DNA of 64,000 nt from Agroathelia rolfsii (Eukaryota; Basidiomycota; Agaricomycetes; Amylocorticiales; Amylocorticiaceae). The notes below the pieces were generated by a model. The model had not been told where the DNA came from. It worked only from the letters and a program-made list of their open reading frames with translations, and did no database searches. Location: contig JABRWF010000004.1 in assembly GCA_018343915.1 (NCBI GenBank), positions 2,046,001-2,110,000 on the forward strand, read 5' to 3'. Both the position numbers and the translations under genes were made by a program. Position 1 is the stretch's first letter. Every line of letters begins with the position of its first letter. Positions 9,366 to 23,800 of this stretch are shown piece by piece.

Positions 9366-11363
9366 CTACAGCTCTTTGTGACGGATAGGTAAATCCCGTC
9401 GTTTATCATATAAGTCGACCGCTGGCGGTGTACCGGCCTTTTGCAGCTCGCGAGCAACCTGCTCAGAAGCGGCAAATACTCGTAGGAAATTGCCGCCAGC
9501 AAGGCCTGATAACTCGTATTTGGTCCAACCACGCCGGTAGAGCTCTGCAAACTGTGCCTGATATGAGTCTCACATAATATCAAGAAATATCACAAGAAAA
9601 CGCACAAGGGTGGGATACTTGGATACATCCTCGAGGCCAATTGGTACCGAGCCAATACCATCAAAATCACTACCAATACCAACACTAAAGGAACAAGGGA
9701 GGTGAATTGAACATGGTAAAGGAATCAAGCCCGACAACAACTCACTGTTTCTTCCCACTAACATTGGCAATATGCTCAACGTGATCGGCTAGGATGTTTA
9801 CATTTGCTATGCCATCTGGAGATACAAAACCAGGATAAAAGTTAACCTGCATACAGCGTTAGTCGTCAAGTTAGGCTATCGGGACGTTGAAAACAACACA
9901 CCATAACCACACCATCTTTCTTGCCTTTTCCAGTACCAATCAGCTCGAGGATAGAGTCTGGGACGTTGCGAACATGACGGTTTATTGTACGTGCAGACGA
10001 GTGTGACCTTGGTGCATACTTTAGTCAGCACAAATTACCTTCTTGTATCAAAGGGTAGATGCTAACCAGATTACAGGGGCTTTCGAAAGCTCGATAGCCT
10101 GTCTAGCTGTATCGTCTGATGTATGAGAGATATCAACAAGCATACCGATACGGTTCATTTCAGCAATCAAGGCGTGACCAAGAGGGCTATTGGAAGGGAT
10201 TTATCAGGGTTATCTCCAGACCAAGAAGGGATATCACATGCCTTAGACCGTTATGCAGAGGTGTGGGATGGGCCCTCACGCCGCTGGAATCGGCAAATGC
10301 ATTGTTGCAACCATGCGTTAATGTCACATAGCGTACACCGAGTGCGTAGTATTGACGCAAAACGGCAATGGAGTTTCCAAGCTGGTGACCCCTAGAACAA
10401 ACAAAAATGAGAGGATAATCCACGAAACTACAGTAAAAACGGACCCTTCAACACCAAGTAGGCTGGCAATTTTCCCGTAGCCAACTGCATTGGTGACGTC
10501 TCGCGAAGTCAGGGCGAGTTCGAATGTCTGCATGTTCAATAACCATGAGAAATTAAAGTAAAAAAAGGGGGAGTAGAAGGATTCGCGTATACATCAGGAT
10601 ATTTATCAATCAACAATCGAGCTACATCGATTTGCTCAAGAGTGTCTCTATTGATGATTGATTATAAGGTGGAATGATTTAAAATATAGAAGCAAGACAA
10701 ATGCACACCTGACACGCCAATTTGATTCCAAAAAGTCTGGACCGGACTCATCCAGAGGAGGGCAGGGAACAAAAACTGACCTGAGTTGAGCATGGTTGGT
10801 TATCATACAATTACAAGCGCAGAATACTAGTAGGTTGAGCAAGCATACCAAAAGAAGCCTCCAACTTTGCCTTCCCTCAGCCTTGGTATATCAACGTGGC
10901 CAGGAATGCCTCCTTCCAAATCCACAGCAGACACGTTGTTTGCATATTGCGTCCTCACAAGGAAGGGGAGGTCTAAGCGTGACTGTGGTTAGTATGAGTC
11001 TCAGGCAGTTGGCTTAAGCCTAGCTCACCGATGTGTCCATCCTACACGGACCACAAAACGTGAAACATTGATTTACCTACTTCATACCATAACGCAGCTT
11101 ACAATGACTGGGGAATTGTCTAAAATAACCAAGACTGCTTTCTTAGGATCCTTGGGTAACAATCCAGACCACGACCAGTCGTCCGCACGAGACTGAAGGA
11201 CCGCAACGACGATGAGACCTAACACAAATATAAACATAAGAGCGCCCCATATTCCCTTGCGGGCTGCGCTTTGCTGGTATTCGGCCTCTGCTCGATAGCG
11301 AGCAAACTCATCCTCTTCGACGATATCTCTGGCTACTAGAGGTGGGGATGAGCGAGGACTCAT
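9366..11363 (-). CDS. Membrane dipeptidase (peptidase M19), copy A
   Basis: Zinc dipeptidase of the renal dipeptidase family, about 430 residues over ten or more short exons. The N-terminus is cytosolic ([20 protein letters not shown]...), followed by one membrane segment at residues 37-57, giving a type II anchor. The metal ligands of the family are all seen: DGHIDLPFLVR (His and Asp), GVEGGHQLG (Glu), [11 protein letters not shown] (His) and the SHSSAR block (His). [15 protein letters not shown] and [14 protein letters not shown] are further family blocks. The C-terminus is DLPIRHKEL. Introns after DGHI and after GVEG are in the same places as in the neighbouring copy, so the pair arose by DNA-level tandem duplication. 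The start was chosen at the ATG that gives the anchor shared by both copies. Confidence 0.88.
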
Positions 11364-11832
11364 GGTAGGGCGAATTCAAGGTTATCAGGTAGTAAGGCTC
11401 TCAGCGTCTTATTCTTGTTGTTCAGTGCAGCGTGCCATTGTGCAGGTTGATGATATGCATGCATATATTGGTATGATGACGACACCAAGTCTGACGAATG
11501 TGTGCTTGCGGGTCTTTCCAAATTTAAGCTCGTCTAGACCCTTTTGCCTTTATGTGGTAATAATCACGTGCAATAGACTGTTAACTTGCTCAGAAGATTA
11601 ATTGTGAACTTTCTGCTGGGCTTCATCTGCTGAGCTGCCTTGGCTCATCAGACATGAACCCGAGCATCTGCGACAAGGAAAACGTTAGTTGATGTATATT
11701 GTTATGAAGTACAAAAATCCATAGATATACTGTTCACTGCCCGCGGTAATACATGAGATATTCCTTGGATCAAAGTTAGCTCATCTATCAATCCGAAGTA
11801 GACACAATAGCCCCATGCCCCATTCATCATAT
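11364..11832. other. Spacer between the two dipeptidase genes
   Basis: This stretch holds the promoter of copy A and the 3' flank of copy B, both read on the minus strand. No further gene, RNA or repeat is recognised. Confidence 0.4.
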
Positions 11833-13819
11833 CTATAATTCGCCGCGCCGAATAGGCAAGTCGGGTCGCTTGTCATATAGATCGGTAATTGGAGGTGTGC
11901 CAGCCTTCTGTAATTCATGCGCAACTTTTTCTGCACCCCCTAAGACACGCAGTAAATTACCACCAGTGAGGCCGGCGAGCTCGTACTTGTTCCAGCCGCG
12001 TCGGTAAAGCTCCGCAATCTGTTGACAAAGAAAACAATTAATATTTTTTTCCCCATAGGCCCTTGCAGAAGAAAAGCGCATAAAGCTTACAAGAGCAGGG
12101 TATTTCGAAACATCCTCAAGACCTTCGGGGACGCTACCGATGCCATCGAAGTCGCTTCCGATACCAACACTACCAAATAGTTCAATGATTATGTGAGACC
12201 TAGGGAGATGAATGATACGAACTGCTTCCTTCCGCTGACTTTGGCGATATGTTCGACGTGATTAGCAATCACGTTAACGTCCGCACGACCAGTCGAGGAC
12301 ACGAAGGCAGGATAGAAATTAACCTAGTCCAACATCTATAGGTTCAGTAATAGCAAACCTATTCCGGCTTTGGCCTAGACTCACCATGACAACCCCATCC
12401 TTCTTGCCTTCCTCTGTACCAATCAACTCCAAAATGGAGTCGGGGACGTTGCGGACGTGATCGTTGACGCCACGGGCGGAAGAGTGAGACCTTTGAGCTC
12501 GACATGTTAGGGAGTAGCCTTGCTATAAAATTCAACATGGACCAACCAGATGACGGGGGCCTTCGAAAGCTCAATAGCCTGTCTAGCCGTGTCGTCGGAG
12601 GTGTGTGATATATCAACCAACATGCCGATACGGTTCATCTCAGCAATCAAAGATCGACCAAGGGAACTGGAATTAATATTCAGAAATGTGCATATACTTC
12701 GGTCAACAGTATTACGCACCTCAGACCATGGTGTACTGGAGCAGGAACGACGCTCACACCAGCGGAATCTGCGAATGCGTTGTTGCAAGCATGTGTCAGT
12801 GTTACGTATCGAACCCCGAGTGCATAATATTGGCGTAATAGGGAAATTGAATTTCCGAGCTGATGTGCTCTGAAATGAAAACGATCAGTAGCCCATTACT
12901 AGTATTGGGACTACGAAATCACAACTCACCCCTCGACACCGAGCAAACTGGCAATCTTGCCACGGCCAATAGCGTCAACGATAGCTTGGGAGTCGAGAGC
13001 AAGTTCGAACGTCTGAGAAATTCTGAGAGGAGTGTAAACAGATTAAAGAAGGTGATCCTTACGTCGGGATACTTGTCAATTAAGAGTCGTGCAACATCAA
13101 TCTGTTCGAGGGTATCTCTGATGAAGAAATCAAGATTACTAGTACAATAACAATAGGAGGCGTAGATGCCAAGGACCTACCTGACGCGCCAGCTTGCCTT
13201 GTTGAAATCTGGACCGGCGGCTTCCGAGGAAGGGCAGTCGACATAAACAGACCTATTCAAGCGCGTCAGTCTGAAATCAGTCCGAAAACAGGAAAAGTAA
13301 AACCGTACCAGAAAAAGCCTCCGACTTTGCCTTGGCGCAGCCTGGGAATATCAACATCGCCAGGTGTATATTCCCTCAGGTTCACCGCGGAAACATTGTT
13401 TGCATAGACATATCTAACGAGTTCGGGAAGATCTTGACGATGTTATTGTTTGGAAGTTTGGCCGTTATATGATGTAGCTTACCAATGTGACCATCCTATA
13501 TGTCCCGATGCCGCAGATGAGATTCATGTCAACCAACCTAGTCAAGGCTACTCACAATGACTGGGGAATTGTCCAGAATAATCAATGCAGCCTTTTCGGG
13601 ATCTCTAGGAAGTACTCCGGACCACGACCAGCCATCAACGTGGGAGTGGAAAATGAAAACTAAGACGAGACCAAGCACGAATATGAATGTCAGGGCACCC
13701 CAGATACCCTTGCGAGCAGCGCGATGCTTGTATTCAACTTCCGCCCGATATCTTGCGAATTCGTCCTGCTCGATTTCCCCACTGGTTAGAGTTAGAGGAG
13801 GGGGTAGAGGATCACTCAT
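11833..13819 (-). CDS. Membrane dipeptidase (peptidase M19), copy B
   Basis: Paralogue of the adjacent downstream gene, with the same length, strand and layout. The N-terminus [21 protein letters not shown] leads to a membrane segment at about residues 38-58. Metal ligands are retained: [31 protein letters not shown] and the following SHSSAR block. Other blocks are [17 protein letters not shown] and [12 protein letters not shown]. The C-terminus reads DLPIRRGEL. Between the copies the residues after the first metal site differ (RTQYANNV against RYVYANNV), and copy B has [10 protein letters not shown] where copy A has [11 protein letters not shown]. Both look intact and functional. Known family members hydrolyse dipeptides or related amide bonds; the fungal substrate is not known. 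Confidence 0.88.
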
Positions 13820-14847
13820 GGTCGTGTAGGTTCAAGTCGTCGGAAGGTGCTTGTCCGAGTCGGGGTCGTCGCGACATTGTCATGAATCATGGCAGTATCA
13901 TTGCGCAGGCTCGGCTCGGATGATGCACATCGATGTATCCTTGATTCGCATGCTTTACTCGGTATATCAAATAATGTTGATTGCAAATCCACGTGTTGCT
14001 ACACTTATCGGATATGCGCACATATGTGCTTATCAGTGGAGAGAAGGACGGTATTGCTGAAACTGGAATGCCGTTTGATAAGTATGAAAAATCGCTTTGT
14101 TTCTTCCTATCCATTGCTTTCTAAAGAAACTCCAGGCCTCAGTGACCTCTAGGTAATAGTTTGCATGTATTATATATATGCCTCATGTATCTTTCCTATC
14201 GTCCAAGGCCAGTCCTAATTCATGCCGAATCTAACGGCGGCAAATAAAGATAACAGAAAGTCGTTTTCTCATTAGGCCGGGGAGGTGTTCTGAGAAATAG
14301 GGCCACAGAGTGTTCAAAATCTCGTGAACACCCATGCAAGGATACATATTGGCTGGGAATGATTCATTTCATGCTAAGGAGGAATGGCCTGAGTGAGAGT
14401 ATGTATCAAAACCAGTCTTAGACAGGACACGCGTGAGACTTGGGGATGTAGGCTAGTCAAATGGAGAGAGCAGCCAGTGTTCTCGTCTATCTTGAACATT
14501 CCGGACAACGGCTTCAACGTCTATTCAGATGTTACATTTGATCTCTCCGCAAGTTGAGATGAATCTGGATTAAATTCGCATTTGTCAAGTTGCGTGTTGG
14601 AGTTGGAATCTGAGTTTATTGTCAAAATTGAAGCGACCGTGACTAACATGGCCATTTGGAAGTCACTTTTGAACCCATTGCGGTCGAGATGAGAATATTT
14701 TGCCGACAACAATGTTGTTTAGTAACGTCCCGAGCTTGCCGGACAACTATGGCGATTGCCATTTCGGGCAGTGTTATTTCTGAGCCATTCTTAACCAAGA
14801 GGTCCCTCCAATGAAGCCATCTCCTTCAGTTTCCATCACCGTATCGC
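13820..14847. other. Divergent intergenic region between dipeptidase B and TEL1
   Basis: About 1 kb of non-coding sequence lies between two genes transcribed away from each other. The frames in it are short and carry no recognisable protein. It presumably holds both promoters. No strong TATA box close to either start stands out. Confidence 0.4.
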
Positions 14848-17800
14848 ATGTCGAACTTGAACATTGTACTCAACCAACTCAAATCTGAGAAGATAAAAGA
14901 GCGTCAGGATGGCTTAGCAGCACTTAGGACTTTATTTGAACGCGATTCTGCTATTCTTGGTGTCGATGAATCCGGCGACGGTCGCGCGTGGCTAGTAATT
15001 TTCCAAGCACTTTTTACTGCCACTCTCAATGAAAAGACGGCATTCATTAAACCATCAAAATCGAAAACTTCTTCGTCCGGGGCAGCGGCAGAGAGAAGAC
15101 TAGTTGAGACCGCGTCCACTGTTCGATGGCTCATTGAGAGAGCAGTGCATCGCTTGAATCGAAAAGTTATTGACCCGATTCTGACCCACCTTGCTCAATC
15201 CATGGTTCATAACGGCTCCCTCTTACCTGCTGTGACCCTCAACTATGTCAAGGCCATCCAATGTATTATCCAATTTCCGGCTCACCTCGATCATGTCGGC
15301 GACAAGAACTGGCTGCGGTTATTAAGCCTATCTTTCAATGCCATACTGGGAGATCCTTTGCGTTGGACTATGGAAGATATGGAGGAGCTTGATCCTACAG
15401 GAGGCGGAGAACAGGGATCAGGATCAGAAGCAGAAAATGACGAAGGCACTGAAAGCGAAGCTGGTCAAAAACGAAGACGCGTTGATGAAGGCTTTCGGAC
15501 TCAAACAATCCCAGCTGTACAAAGAGCAAGAAGCGCTACCAGTTCGGGCTTCCATACGCCTATACCCCAGGAGAACATCGAGTTCATGTCTATCATCGCC
15601 ACCTTATTGTCGTCTCATGATGCTCCTCTTTTCTCGGAGGATTACCTACCCCGCGCGTTGTTCACGCGATTTACACGATTTGTCTCCATGTACCCACCCT
15701 TATCATCAGCCTCGCTGATTCCCAACTTCCTTGTTGCTGTATCCAATTCACTGTCTCAGTTAGCTTTGAATTATAAAAGCATTATTGAAGACTTTGCTCA
15801 GCAAACTTGGAATGGTCTTGTAGAGATGTGGGACATCAGAAATCGCCCTGCCAAGGAGGCCCTTTTAAGCATCCTTTATATCCTCTTCCCTTACTATACT
15901 GCCTCAAATGATAAGAGATTGCCGTGGATCGATGGTGTTCACTTGTTGTGGCATCGGCTGGATTTGATACAGGGGGGCGAACTGTCTTTGGAGCACCTTT
16001 CATTCGCGAGTGCGGCTTATAAAGAGGGTAAGTAAAATGTAAATGATGTTACTGTATGCTTATGGCCGCAACACAGAAATCTTTGGCTTTCGTTGTCCCA
16101 CATTCAGAAGTGGTTCATCTTTTGAGTCTGAACAGGTCTTTTCCTGGGCTGTACTCGAACTTCAAGCAAAATGCCTTGAGCGGGTGGGCCACTTCAATTA
16201 TATTCTCTCGAAATGCAATTGATCAGAATAATTAGATCTATTATTACTCGGAAAACATAGGGACGGATTTGACATCTAATGTCCAGCAAAGGAAGCGAAC
16301 CAAGATGGAGAATCCTCTTATGACCATACTGGCATCATTTGTTTCCGGAAATTCGCTTTCTTCGCCTCAAACTCACGTTTATCACTTACAAGTTCTCCTG
16401 TTTTTCGTCTCTCAATACTGGACCACCGTATACCCTAATCTTCGCTCCGATGTCATTCGTAGCTTGAATGCCTTACTATCGTTTGACGATGGGTCTGTTC
16501 AGAGCTGGGCATATATTTGTTTAGCTGCTGTTGCCCATGCTGACGCTCAAACGGAGGCTGCAACCCGACTCGACCACACAGTTTGGGACATTGTTTGGGG
16601 TCACTGCATCCGACGATGCAACGTTAATTCTATTTCCAGAGCGGCATGCCATCTAGCCTTTACTCTCCTCTCCGTTTTTACGGATACTTCTGCTGCTCAT
16701 TCAAAGACGTGGTCATTTCTCACACGTTCACGTGTATTGACTGAGATAGAGTCGCTAGTCAGAGACCTAGATGTACAGGGGCCGCCATTTCCGCATGACA
16801 CGGCACTTTCTCTCTTGCGCATCTGTCTCGATGTCGCATCTCAAGACGTACGCTTGTACAGGATGCATTTCGAGGATAAAGTTATTGCTTGGTTCATCGA
16901 TTCATGGACAGTCTCAGGACACAAGCAGAAACAGTTTCCATACAAAGTTCGTGATGTCATCGGATTGCTCGAAGCGGCGTGTACACTCCCTCGACGCGCA
17001 TTTACAACGTTTCATGAGCCACATCCTTTGCTACCAGAGGGCCTTTTACCTGAGGCAATTGTTTCAGAAGCCAGATCCCTAGTTATACGAAACTTCCTGT
17101 TAAACGCCCAGCTCCCACCATTCCAAGAGTATAATCAAGAACGCCCTTCCGTTTTTTCACGCGCTGAGCAAGTCCCTGACCCTGCTTATTCCGAGCTAAC
17201 AGCTCCCAGGAGCAGAGAACGAAAAATGTTCGCTTTCCTCATCAAAGTGATAGACGAGGTCGTTAGCGAGTGGGACATTGTAAATAAAGATCAGCATGCT
17301 CCAAAGGCTGTTTTCTCTGCCAAGTTTGCTCTTCGAGCGTTGGACACGGCAATTATAAGCCTTTCCTTTGGGGCAATACTCACGTTGAACGGAACGACAC
17401 CCAACCGCCGTCTAATTCAGGGTGCATCGCGTCTCATTTCACTTGTGACAAATCATCTTATCGACGCTCGGTGGAGTGCTGATGAAAATGCCACTGTCCT
17501 TCGTGGACTGGAGCCGCTAGTATATGCTCCAGGGATGTACCAGCAATGGGAGCCATGGGAAGCTATCCTATCACCTAGTGGTGGTACGGGCATCAGATAT
17601 GACGAGCTCGGAAAGCTTACTAGAAATGTTCTGAACTTCAACGCCACAAACATCTCGATGCGGGAACTTCAACGCGCAATCTGGCGTAGTGTAGATGTAA
17701 GTGATTTCATTTTGTATATACAGTTCAGAATGTGATCAGCTTCCCAGCTACAAGATACCTTTTCGGCTACTTTACCCGTGTTTCGCGATCTTCTAAGGGT

Positions 17801-20800
17801 CGTCTTTGGAGAGAAGCCTTTGGGGCCAGAAACTTCAACTGCTATGGAAATAGACTCCAAAGACGATGACTTTGAAATACGCGTTCCCGGCCTCGCTTTG
17901 ACCCGTGGTTTTTCTGGCCTCTCGCAGGACAAATCTTCTTCGGTCCAAATAGCAGCCATTTGTGTCTCATTAGTCATCCTTTCTCCTGTCCTTCAATCCA
18001 CATCGGGAGAGCCTAGCCGAGATAAAGACATCTTTCAATTACTGACTCAATGCTCGGAGGACCACTTCGTTACGTTTTCGTCGCTTGTGTTCGACCGGAT
18101 CAAGGACCAGACTTTGAATCTTAACGCTAGCCGTTTTGGAGAACTTCTGGATAGATTTGAAGACCTTATGCTGCAGTACGCCTATGCTCGGAGCGAACAA
18201 ATACGCCTACTTGTCATTCACTTCCTAGATGCAACCATGCATGTCTGGACGAAAGATTCAGTTGCGCTTACAGAAACGGGTGAACATGCCCGATCAATAT
18301 GCAATTGGATTTGCGAATCCTTGTACAAGCAAAGAATGCGCTCCTGGCGATCTCGAGACCAAGCCTTGCTTCTATTAGATAAATATCTCATTCTGGATCC
18401 GGCTCAAAGATATTGGAGTAGGAATGATCATAATGAACGCAACCAGATGCCAAAACGAATCGCTTCCGATGGAGAGCCAACCATAGGTTCCGCCGATCCT
18501 TACTCTCCTATAGCCATCGTCGAGAACTTCGTAGCTGATGTTGATATAAGAGTCCGATTCCGCGCCGCCGTGGCGAATGCACGCCTTTTTGCAATTGTAA
18601 GATCAACTGGCCAAGACGAAATGGTTCTTTACAAAGAGATCAGAGAGAAACTTACGACAAACCTAGATGCGTAAGTAACAAATTAAATTGGGGATTTAAC
18701 ACCGTAATCATCGAAACTTTTACAGCTACGAACCCATGTTAACTCGATTGCTTTCCCTCGGCAACATTATGATTGCCAGCTCGGCCGTACGCCGCGGCCC
18801 GTACTGGCATCTTCTCGAGACTTGCCTGGTATCTGTTGGAGCTGTCTACTCTGAACATGCTGAGATCATCCTACGGAATGTTGGGGCTCGCATGGGGTTG
18901 AAACAATATTCAGACCTATTCGAAGCTTACGCATATCAAATCGCATATTCCATCAAGAGGGCGCACATGGACTTTACGAGGTTCCCTCCACGTTTACTAG
19001 GTTACAAGGATCGAAAAACCTTTGCAGAGGCAATTTTCCCTGCGTTCACACCTGCGAACATCCTAAAGGATATTGATGACGATACCGTTTCTCATGGCCG
19101 CAAACTCTTTAGAAATCACTGTAAGATGATCCAGAAGTCGCCATCTCAAGGGATCGCGGGGTGTTTTGGGGATATTATCGGTTTCCAAGCTGCTTTTTGG
19201 GTAGACAACGGGGAAGATCAAGAGCATTTATTCGACTCACTTGACGCGATGATAACCGGTTTGGCTGGAGACTTGGATTTCAACCAGTTGTTTCAGAACA
19301 ACGCCGATGGGATCCTATCCGCGATCTTGCGGGCTATTGGCGACCAAGACGGTATCGCCGGGGGAGCTATTCACAATGCTTTGCAATCTATTAACGAGGA
19401 TGCGGCTCAAGCTTTTGAGTCGATGGTTTGCCATCGCCAGTTGGAACGCTTCCGTCCACATTTTCCCAACGTCCCCTCTTTTCCAACCTCGACAATCATC
19501 AGAACTGTCCAGTGGCTCAAGGGTCAGCTTAGTCAAGATCTCATCAAGGCTACTATGTATCACACTCTGCGCCAGCTATTCGCGATTATCCAAAACTCTC
19601 CTATCGTTAATGAACAGTATCGTCTGATGAATGGCATCACCCTCTTCCTCTCTATGTTTCACACCGAGCTACAGGATCCAACTCTCCTACATGTCGTCAT
19701 GCAAAACGCCACTTTTGTCCTCGCTCATCCTGACCTAGCACGCTCTGCGCAATCAATCCTGAGCTGGGCTTTCAAAATATATAGAACGCACCAAATCCAG
19801 GATGCCCGCCTGCCGGATATCATAGTTCGCATATGCTGTGTAGGGCATGCTTATACGCTCAATTCTAACAGCACGGACACCATCGATATGGGCCGTGACT
19901 TGACCAAGTGGATTGACGACATCGCAGCTGATATGTGTAGGCAAGAAGCCCTGAAAAGTCAAATTGCTGCAGCGTTCCCCGCTTGGCCTTACGATCCATC
20001 CTCCGGGCTAGCAGAATACTTCAGAAAGATGACGAGCGCCAAACTTTCATCTGTCCTCAGCGACTCGCGCATCGCTTCTAATAAGTTCCGTATGGTCAGA
20101 AGGATGTCCGAACTAGCTGCGGTGGACTCACCCAGCAGTGAACAATTCTCCCAAGTCGATTTCTGGAGGTTGAAGGGTTGTGTCCCAGCTTCGGACCAAC
20201 TCCAAGACGAAGACATTATCGCTTTTGCTGATTTATTATTCCACCACCGTGGCACTTTGCACCCTTTCCCCACAGAACCTTCGGCTCAGAATGCGCTGCG
20301 TTTTCGACACAGGAGAGGGACTATAGGAAAAAAGGACAACTCTGACATATCACCCAAACAATCCATTGTTTTCTCATTACTTAACATGCTTGGTAGTAAT
20401 GAAGCGTCACAAATCAATTTGGCATACCAAACGCTTAGATGGCTTCAATCTGCTGAAGACCCCAATTCCCTCTCCATCACAAGCTGGCCGAGCGACTACG
20501 CTACTGAGATGAGCTATCTAGGGCACTATCCCCGTACGCTCTTGACAAGAGAAGTAACCAACCTTGCCGCATCTATACACGAATTCAAGACTGGGAACCT
20601 CGAAGAGGACTTTGATGCTTGGATATCCTCCATTACCATTTCTCTTGCAGATTCCCTCACATCGTCGGATCCCTTCTACGCCCAGCTCATCCAAATCCTT
20701 AGCATCGAAAAGAATTTTGCGGAACAAATTCTGCCAGTCCTCGTACATACTGTCCTGGCCATCGAAGACTCCAATCAGCACAGTGAACCCCAGGATCCAT

Positions 20801-23800
20801 CCACTCGCATATTATTGTCGCAGTATTTTGGCCACGTCTTGAACTCTGATTCTGCAAGCATATCTTGCTTTAAGTCAATCATTGATGTCATACTCCATCT
20901 TCGGAATTTTCGACCTGCACAATCTGCCGACGCGTTAGCATATGACAAATGGCTGAAGATTGACTTCATTCTCTTGGCAAGGAAAGCGATCATCTGCGGC
21001 GCGTACACAACTGCATTGTTGTTCTTGGAGCTAGCAGCCGAGCATTCTGTCGATTACGGAGCTCAGACGCACGAAGACATTCTGTTTGACATTTACAGTC
21101 ACATTCAGGAGCCTGATGGATTCTATGGCATCCGCACTGACGATCTGCGTCAATTTCTCATCAGGCGTTTCCACCATGAAAAACAGTGGGACAAGGCCTT
21201 TCGCTTCCACGGAGCCGCGCTCGAGGCAGGGAAAACCCAAGCCGGCGAAACCGAGGGTCTCCTGAAATCATTCAACGCATTTGGCTTCAATGGACTTGCG
21301 ATGGATACGCTGCAAAGCTCCAGCAACCTGGGGCTGGATCTACAAAACTCGGGCATGACGTATCAGCTGGGATGGCGCACGCAGACGTGGGATCTTCCCG
21401 ACCAGGCCGCCGACAAGCCGTCGGGTTACTCGTTGTATAGCGCTATCAAAGCAGTTTATCGCGAACGCAGCCCGGAAACGATTGATCAGGTGGCTAGGGC
21501 AGCTCTTCGACAAGAAACTGAGCGCCTGCGCGATTTGGGGCTAGAAAACCTAATGGAAATCGTTGACTCATGCCAGACGATCTTGTGCCTGGGTCAAGTC
21601 ATCCAGTGGAGGAACCCCCAGATAAGAAATGTGCTAGACTCTCGTCAGGTGATCACAAAAGGGTGGGAAAGTTTCACGCGGATTGACGACCGGTTTGAGT
21701 ACGTGCTTCGTCGTACACTTTTCTCCTTTGATATCTTAATGAGTGAGGGACTCTTAGATTCTCGCATCTGGAGAGCATTCTCGCTACACGCATAGCTCTT
21801 GTACGATCAGCGCGTGAACATGAAGAACGCGAACAAATAGGCACACTCGTGTCGCCATTTGCTCAGACGTTGATCGATGTGGAGAAGCAGTGTTTAGTCC
21901 GCCTTTCTCAAGGTGCCCGAGAGTCACAGCAAGCTCAGATTGCTTTGAATGCGATCGTACGCGCGCAAAAGTTAGAAAATATTGCTTCTTTTGAGGTTTC
22001 GCAAGAATTCGCCAGCGTACTGTGGCTTCAGAACGAGCAAAAACTAGCTGTACAGTTGTTGGATAATCTGGTCCGTCAAGAAACAGCCATTCCGAACAAA
22101 ACGCAAAAGGCTTTGCTCCTAAGTCGTCTCGTGAGTGTTTTTTTTATAGCTCAAGTATTTCCTTTACGGACTGGGAATTATGTACAGGGAACTTGGACGT
22201 CTAGAGCTGGTCTGCAAAAGCCTACCGATATCATGTCCAACTACTTTGACCCAGCAATCAAGCTGCTAGCTGAAACGAAACCAACGACAAGCTCCCATGC
22301 CTCCGTTTTCCACGCATGCGCCATCTTCGCCGAACACCAATACCAGAACATCCAAAATTCGCCAGATGCGATCCGATATAAGGTCTATGTCGATCGCAAG
22401 GTGCAAGAGATTCAGAGCCGCGCGGCTAAAATCAGCTCGATGAAGAGCCTACCGCAGCATCAACAGCAAGCAGCGGGCGCAGAGCTCAGCGCACTTGGGA
22501 ACGATCAGCGCCGGGCAATTGCGCTCCTGAACGAGGATAAGGAGAAGTTCGAGCAACATAACAGCTCCCGTAGGTTGTTCCTTGAACTTGCTATCGACAT
22601 GTACGCACGCGCGTTGGCGGTGTCGGACGAGTTTGACGATGATGGCGCGATTATCAGGCTATGTTCGCTTTGGTTTGCGAATTTTGATGATGCGCGGTTC
22701 CAGGAGAAGACGTTGCGCGCGGCGCTAGACAGGGTGCCGTCGCGCAAGTTTGTGTTTTTGGCCCATCAGCTCGCGGCGAGACTGTCTTCTCCGTCGTCAT
22801 CATCGTCATCATCATCATTGTCGTCGTCAAGTAAAGGGCAGGCGGCTTCCAGTCAGGAGACGCTACACCGGCTGATGCTACGCGTATGTCGCGACCATCC
22901 ATTCCACAGTTTGTACCAGGTCTATTGTCTGCGTCCGGCGGGGGGCTCCTCTTCGTCGAATGAACCGGATACTTCCAAAAGCCGACGATCCTCTGCGCGA
23001 CACGAAGCACCAGCCTTGCAGCACGAGCGCGCCGAAGCGGCCAAGAGCATCTTTGACAAGCTGCGGCATGACCCCGCGAGCCAGGCGCGCCTGGACGGCG
23101 TCGAGAAGGTGTGCAACGCGTCGCTCGAGTGGGCCTCATTCCCGATCAAGCGTGACCCGCGATTCGATAAGAAGAAGGGGCCATTTGCCGTGCCCGAACA
23201 GCTGATGATCCGGAAGCTGAGTCGTAAGGAGGTACAGGTGCCCGTGGTTACAGCGCATACACCTATCGACCTGACGACGAAGTACGAGGATTGCGTATGG
23301 ATTGAAAGGTTTGAGGCAACGTTTGACACGGCGGGTGGTATCAATCTGCCGAAGATTATCAATTGCTATGGGAGCGATGGGGCAAAGTATAAGCAGCTGG
23401 TCAGTAGAATACGAATTTCTCTTCATTTGATAAACTAACCAAGGAAAACGAAAACCGCATATAGTACAAAGGTGAAGGCGGTGATGATCTTCGTCAGGAT
23501 GCTGTGATGGAGCAGGTGTTCGAGCTTGTCAATGTTGTCCTACGGCGCGATCGAGCGACAAGGAAGCGTAATCTAAGCGTACGAGGCTACAAAGTAATTC
23601 CTCTTGCATCTCAGGCAGGTATTCTTGAATTTGTGGGCAATACGACGCCCTTGAACGGCTGGTTAATATACGCACATCCAAGGTAAGTTCGCAAGGTCGG
23701 GGGTCGATATATTACTACTAACCATGTGAATACTCTTTAGGTACCGCCCTCAGGACTACAAACATAGCGTTTGTCAGAGCCGACTTTCCAACACCAGCAA

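Noticed and set aside
22654..23362. Long minus-strand frames opposite TEL1
   Set aside because: They are antisense shadows of TEL1 coding sequence with high GC content. The + strand reading is required for the kinase.
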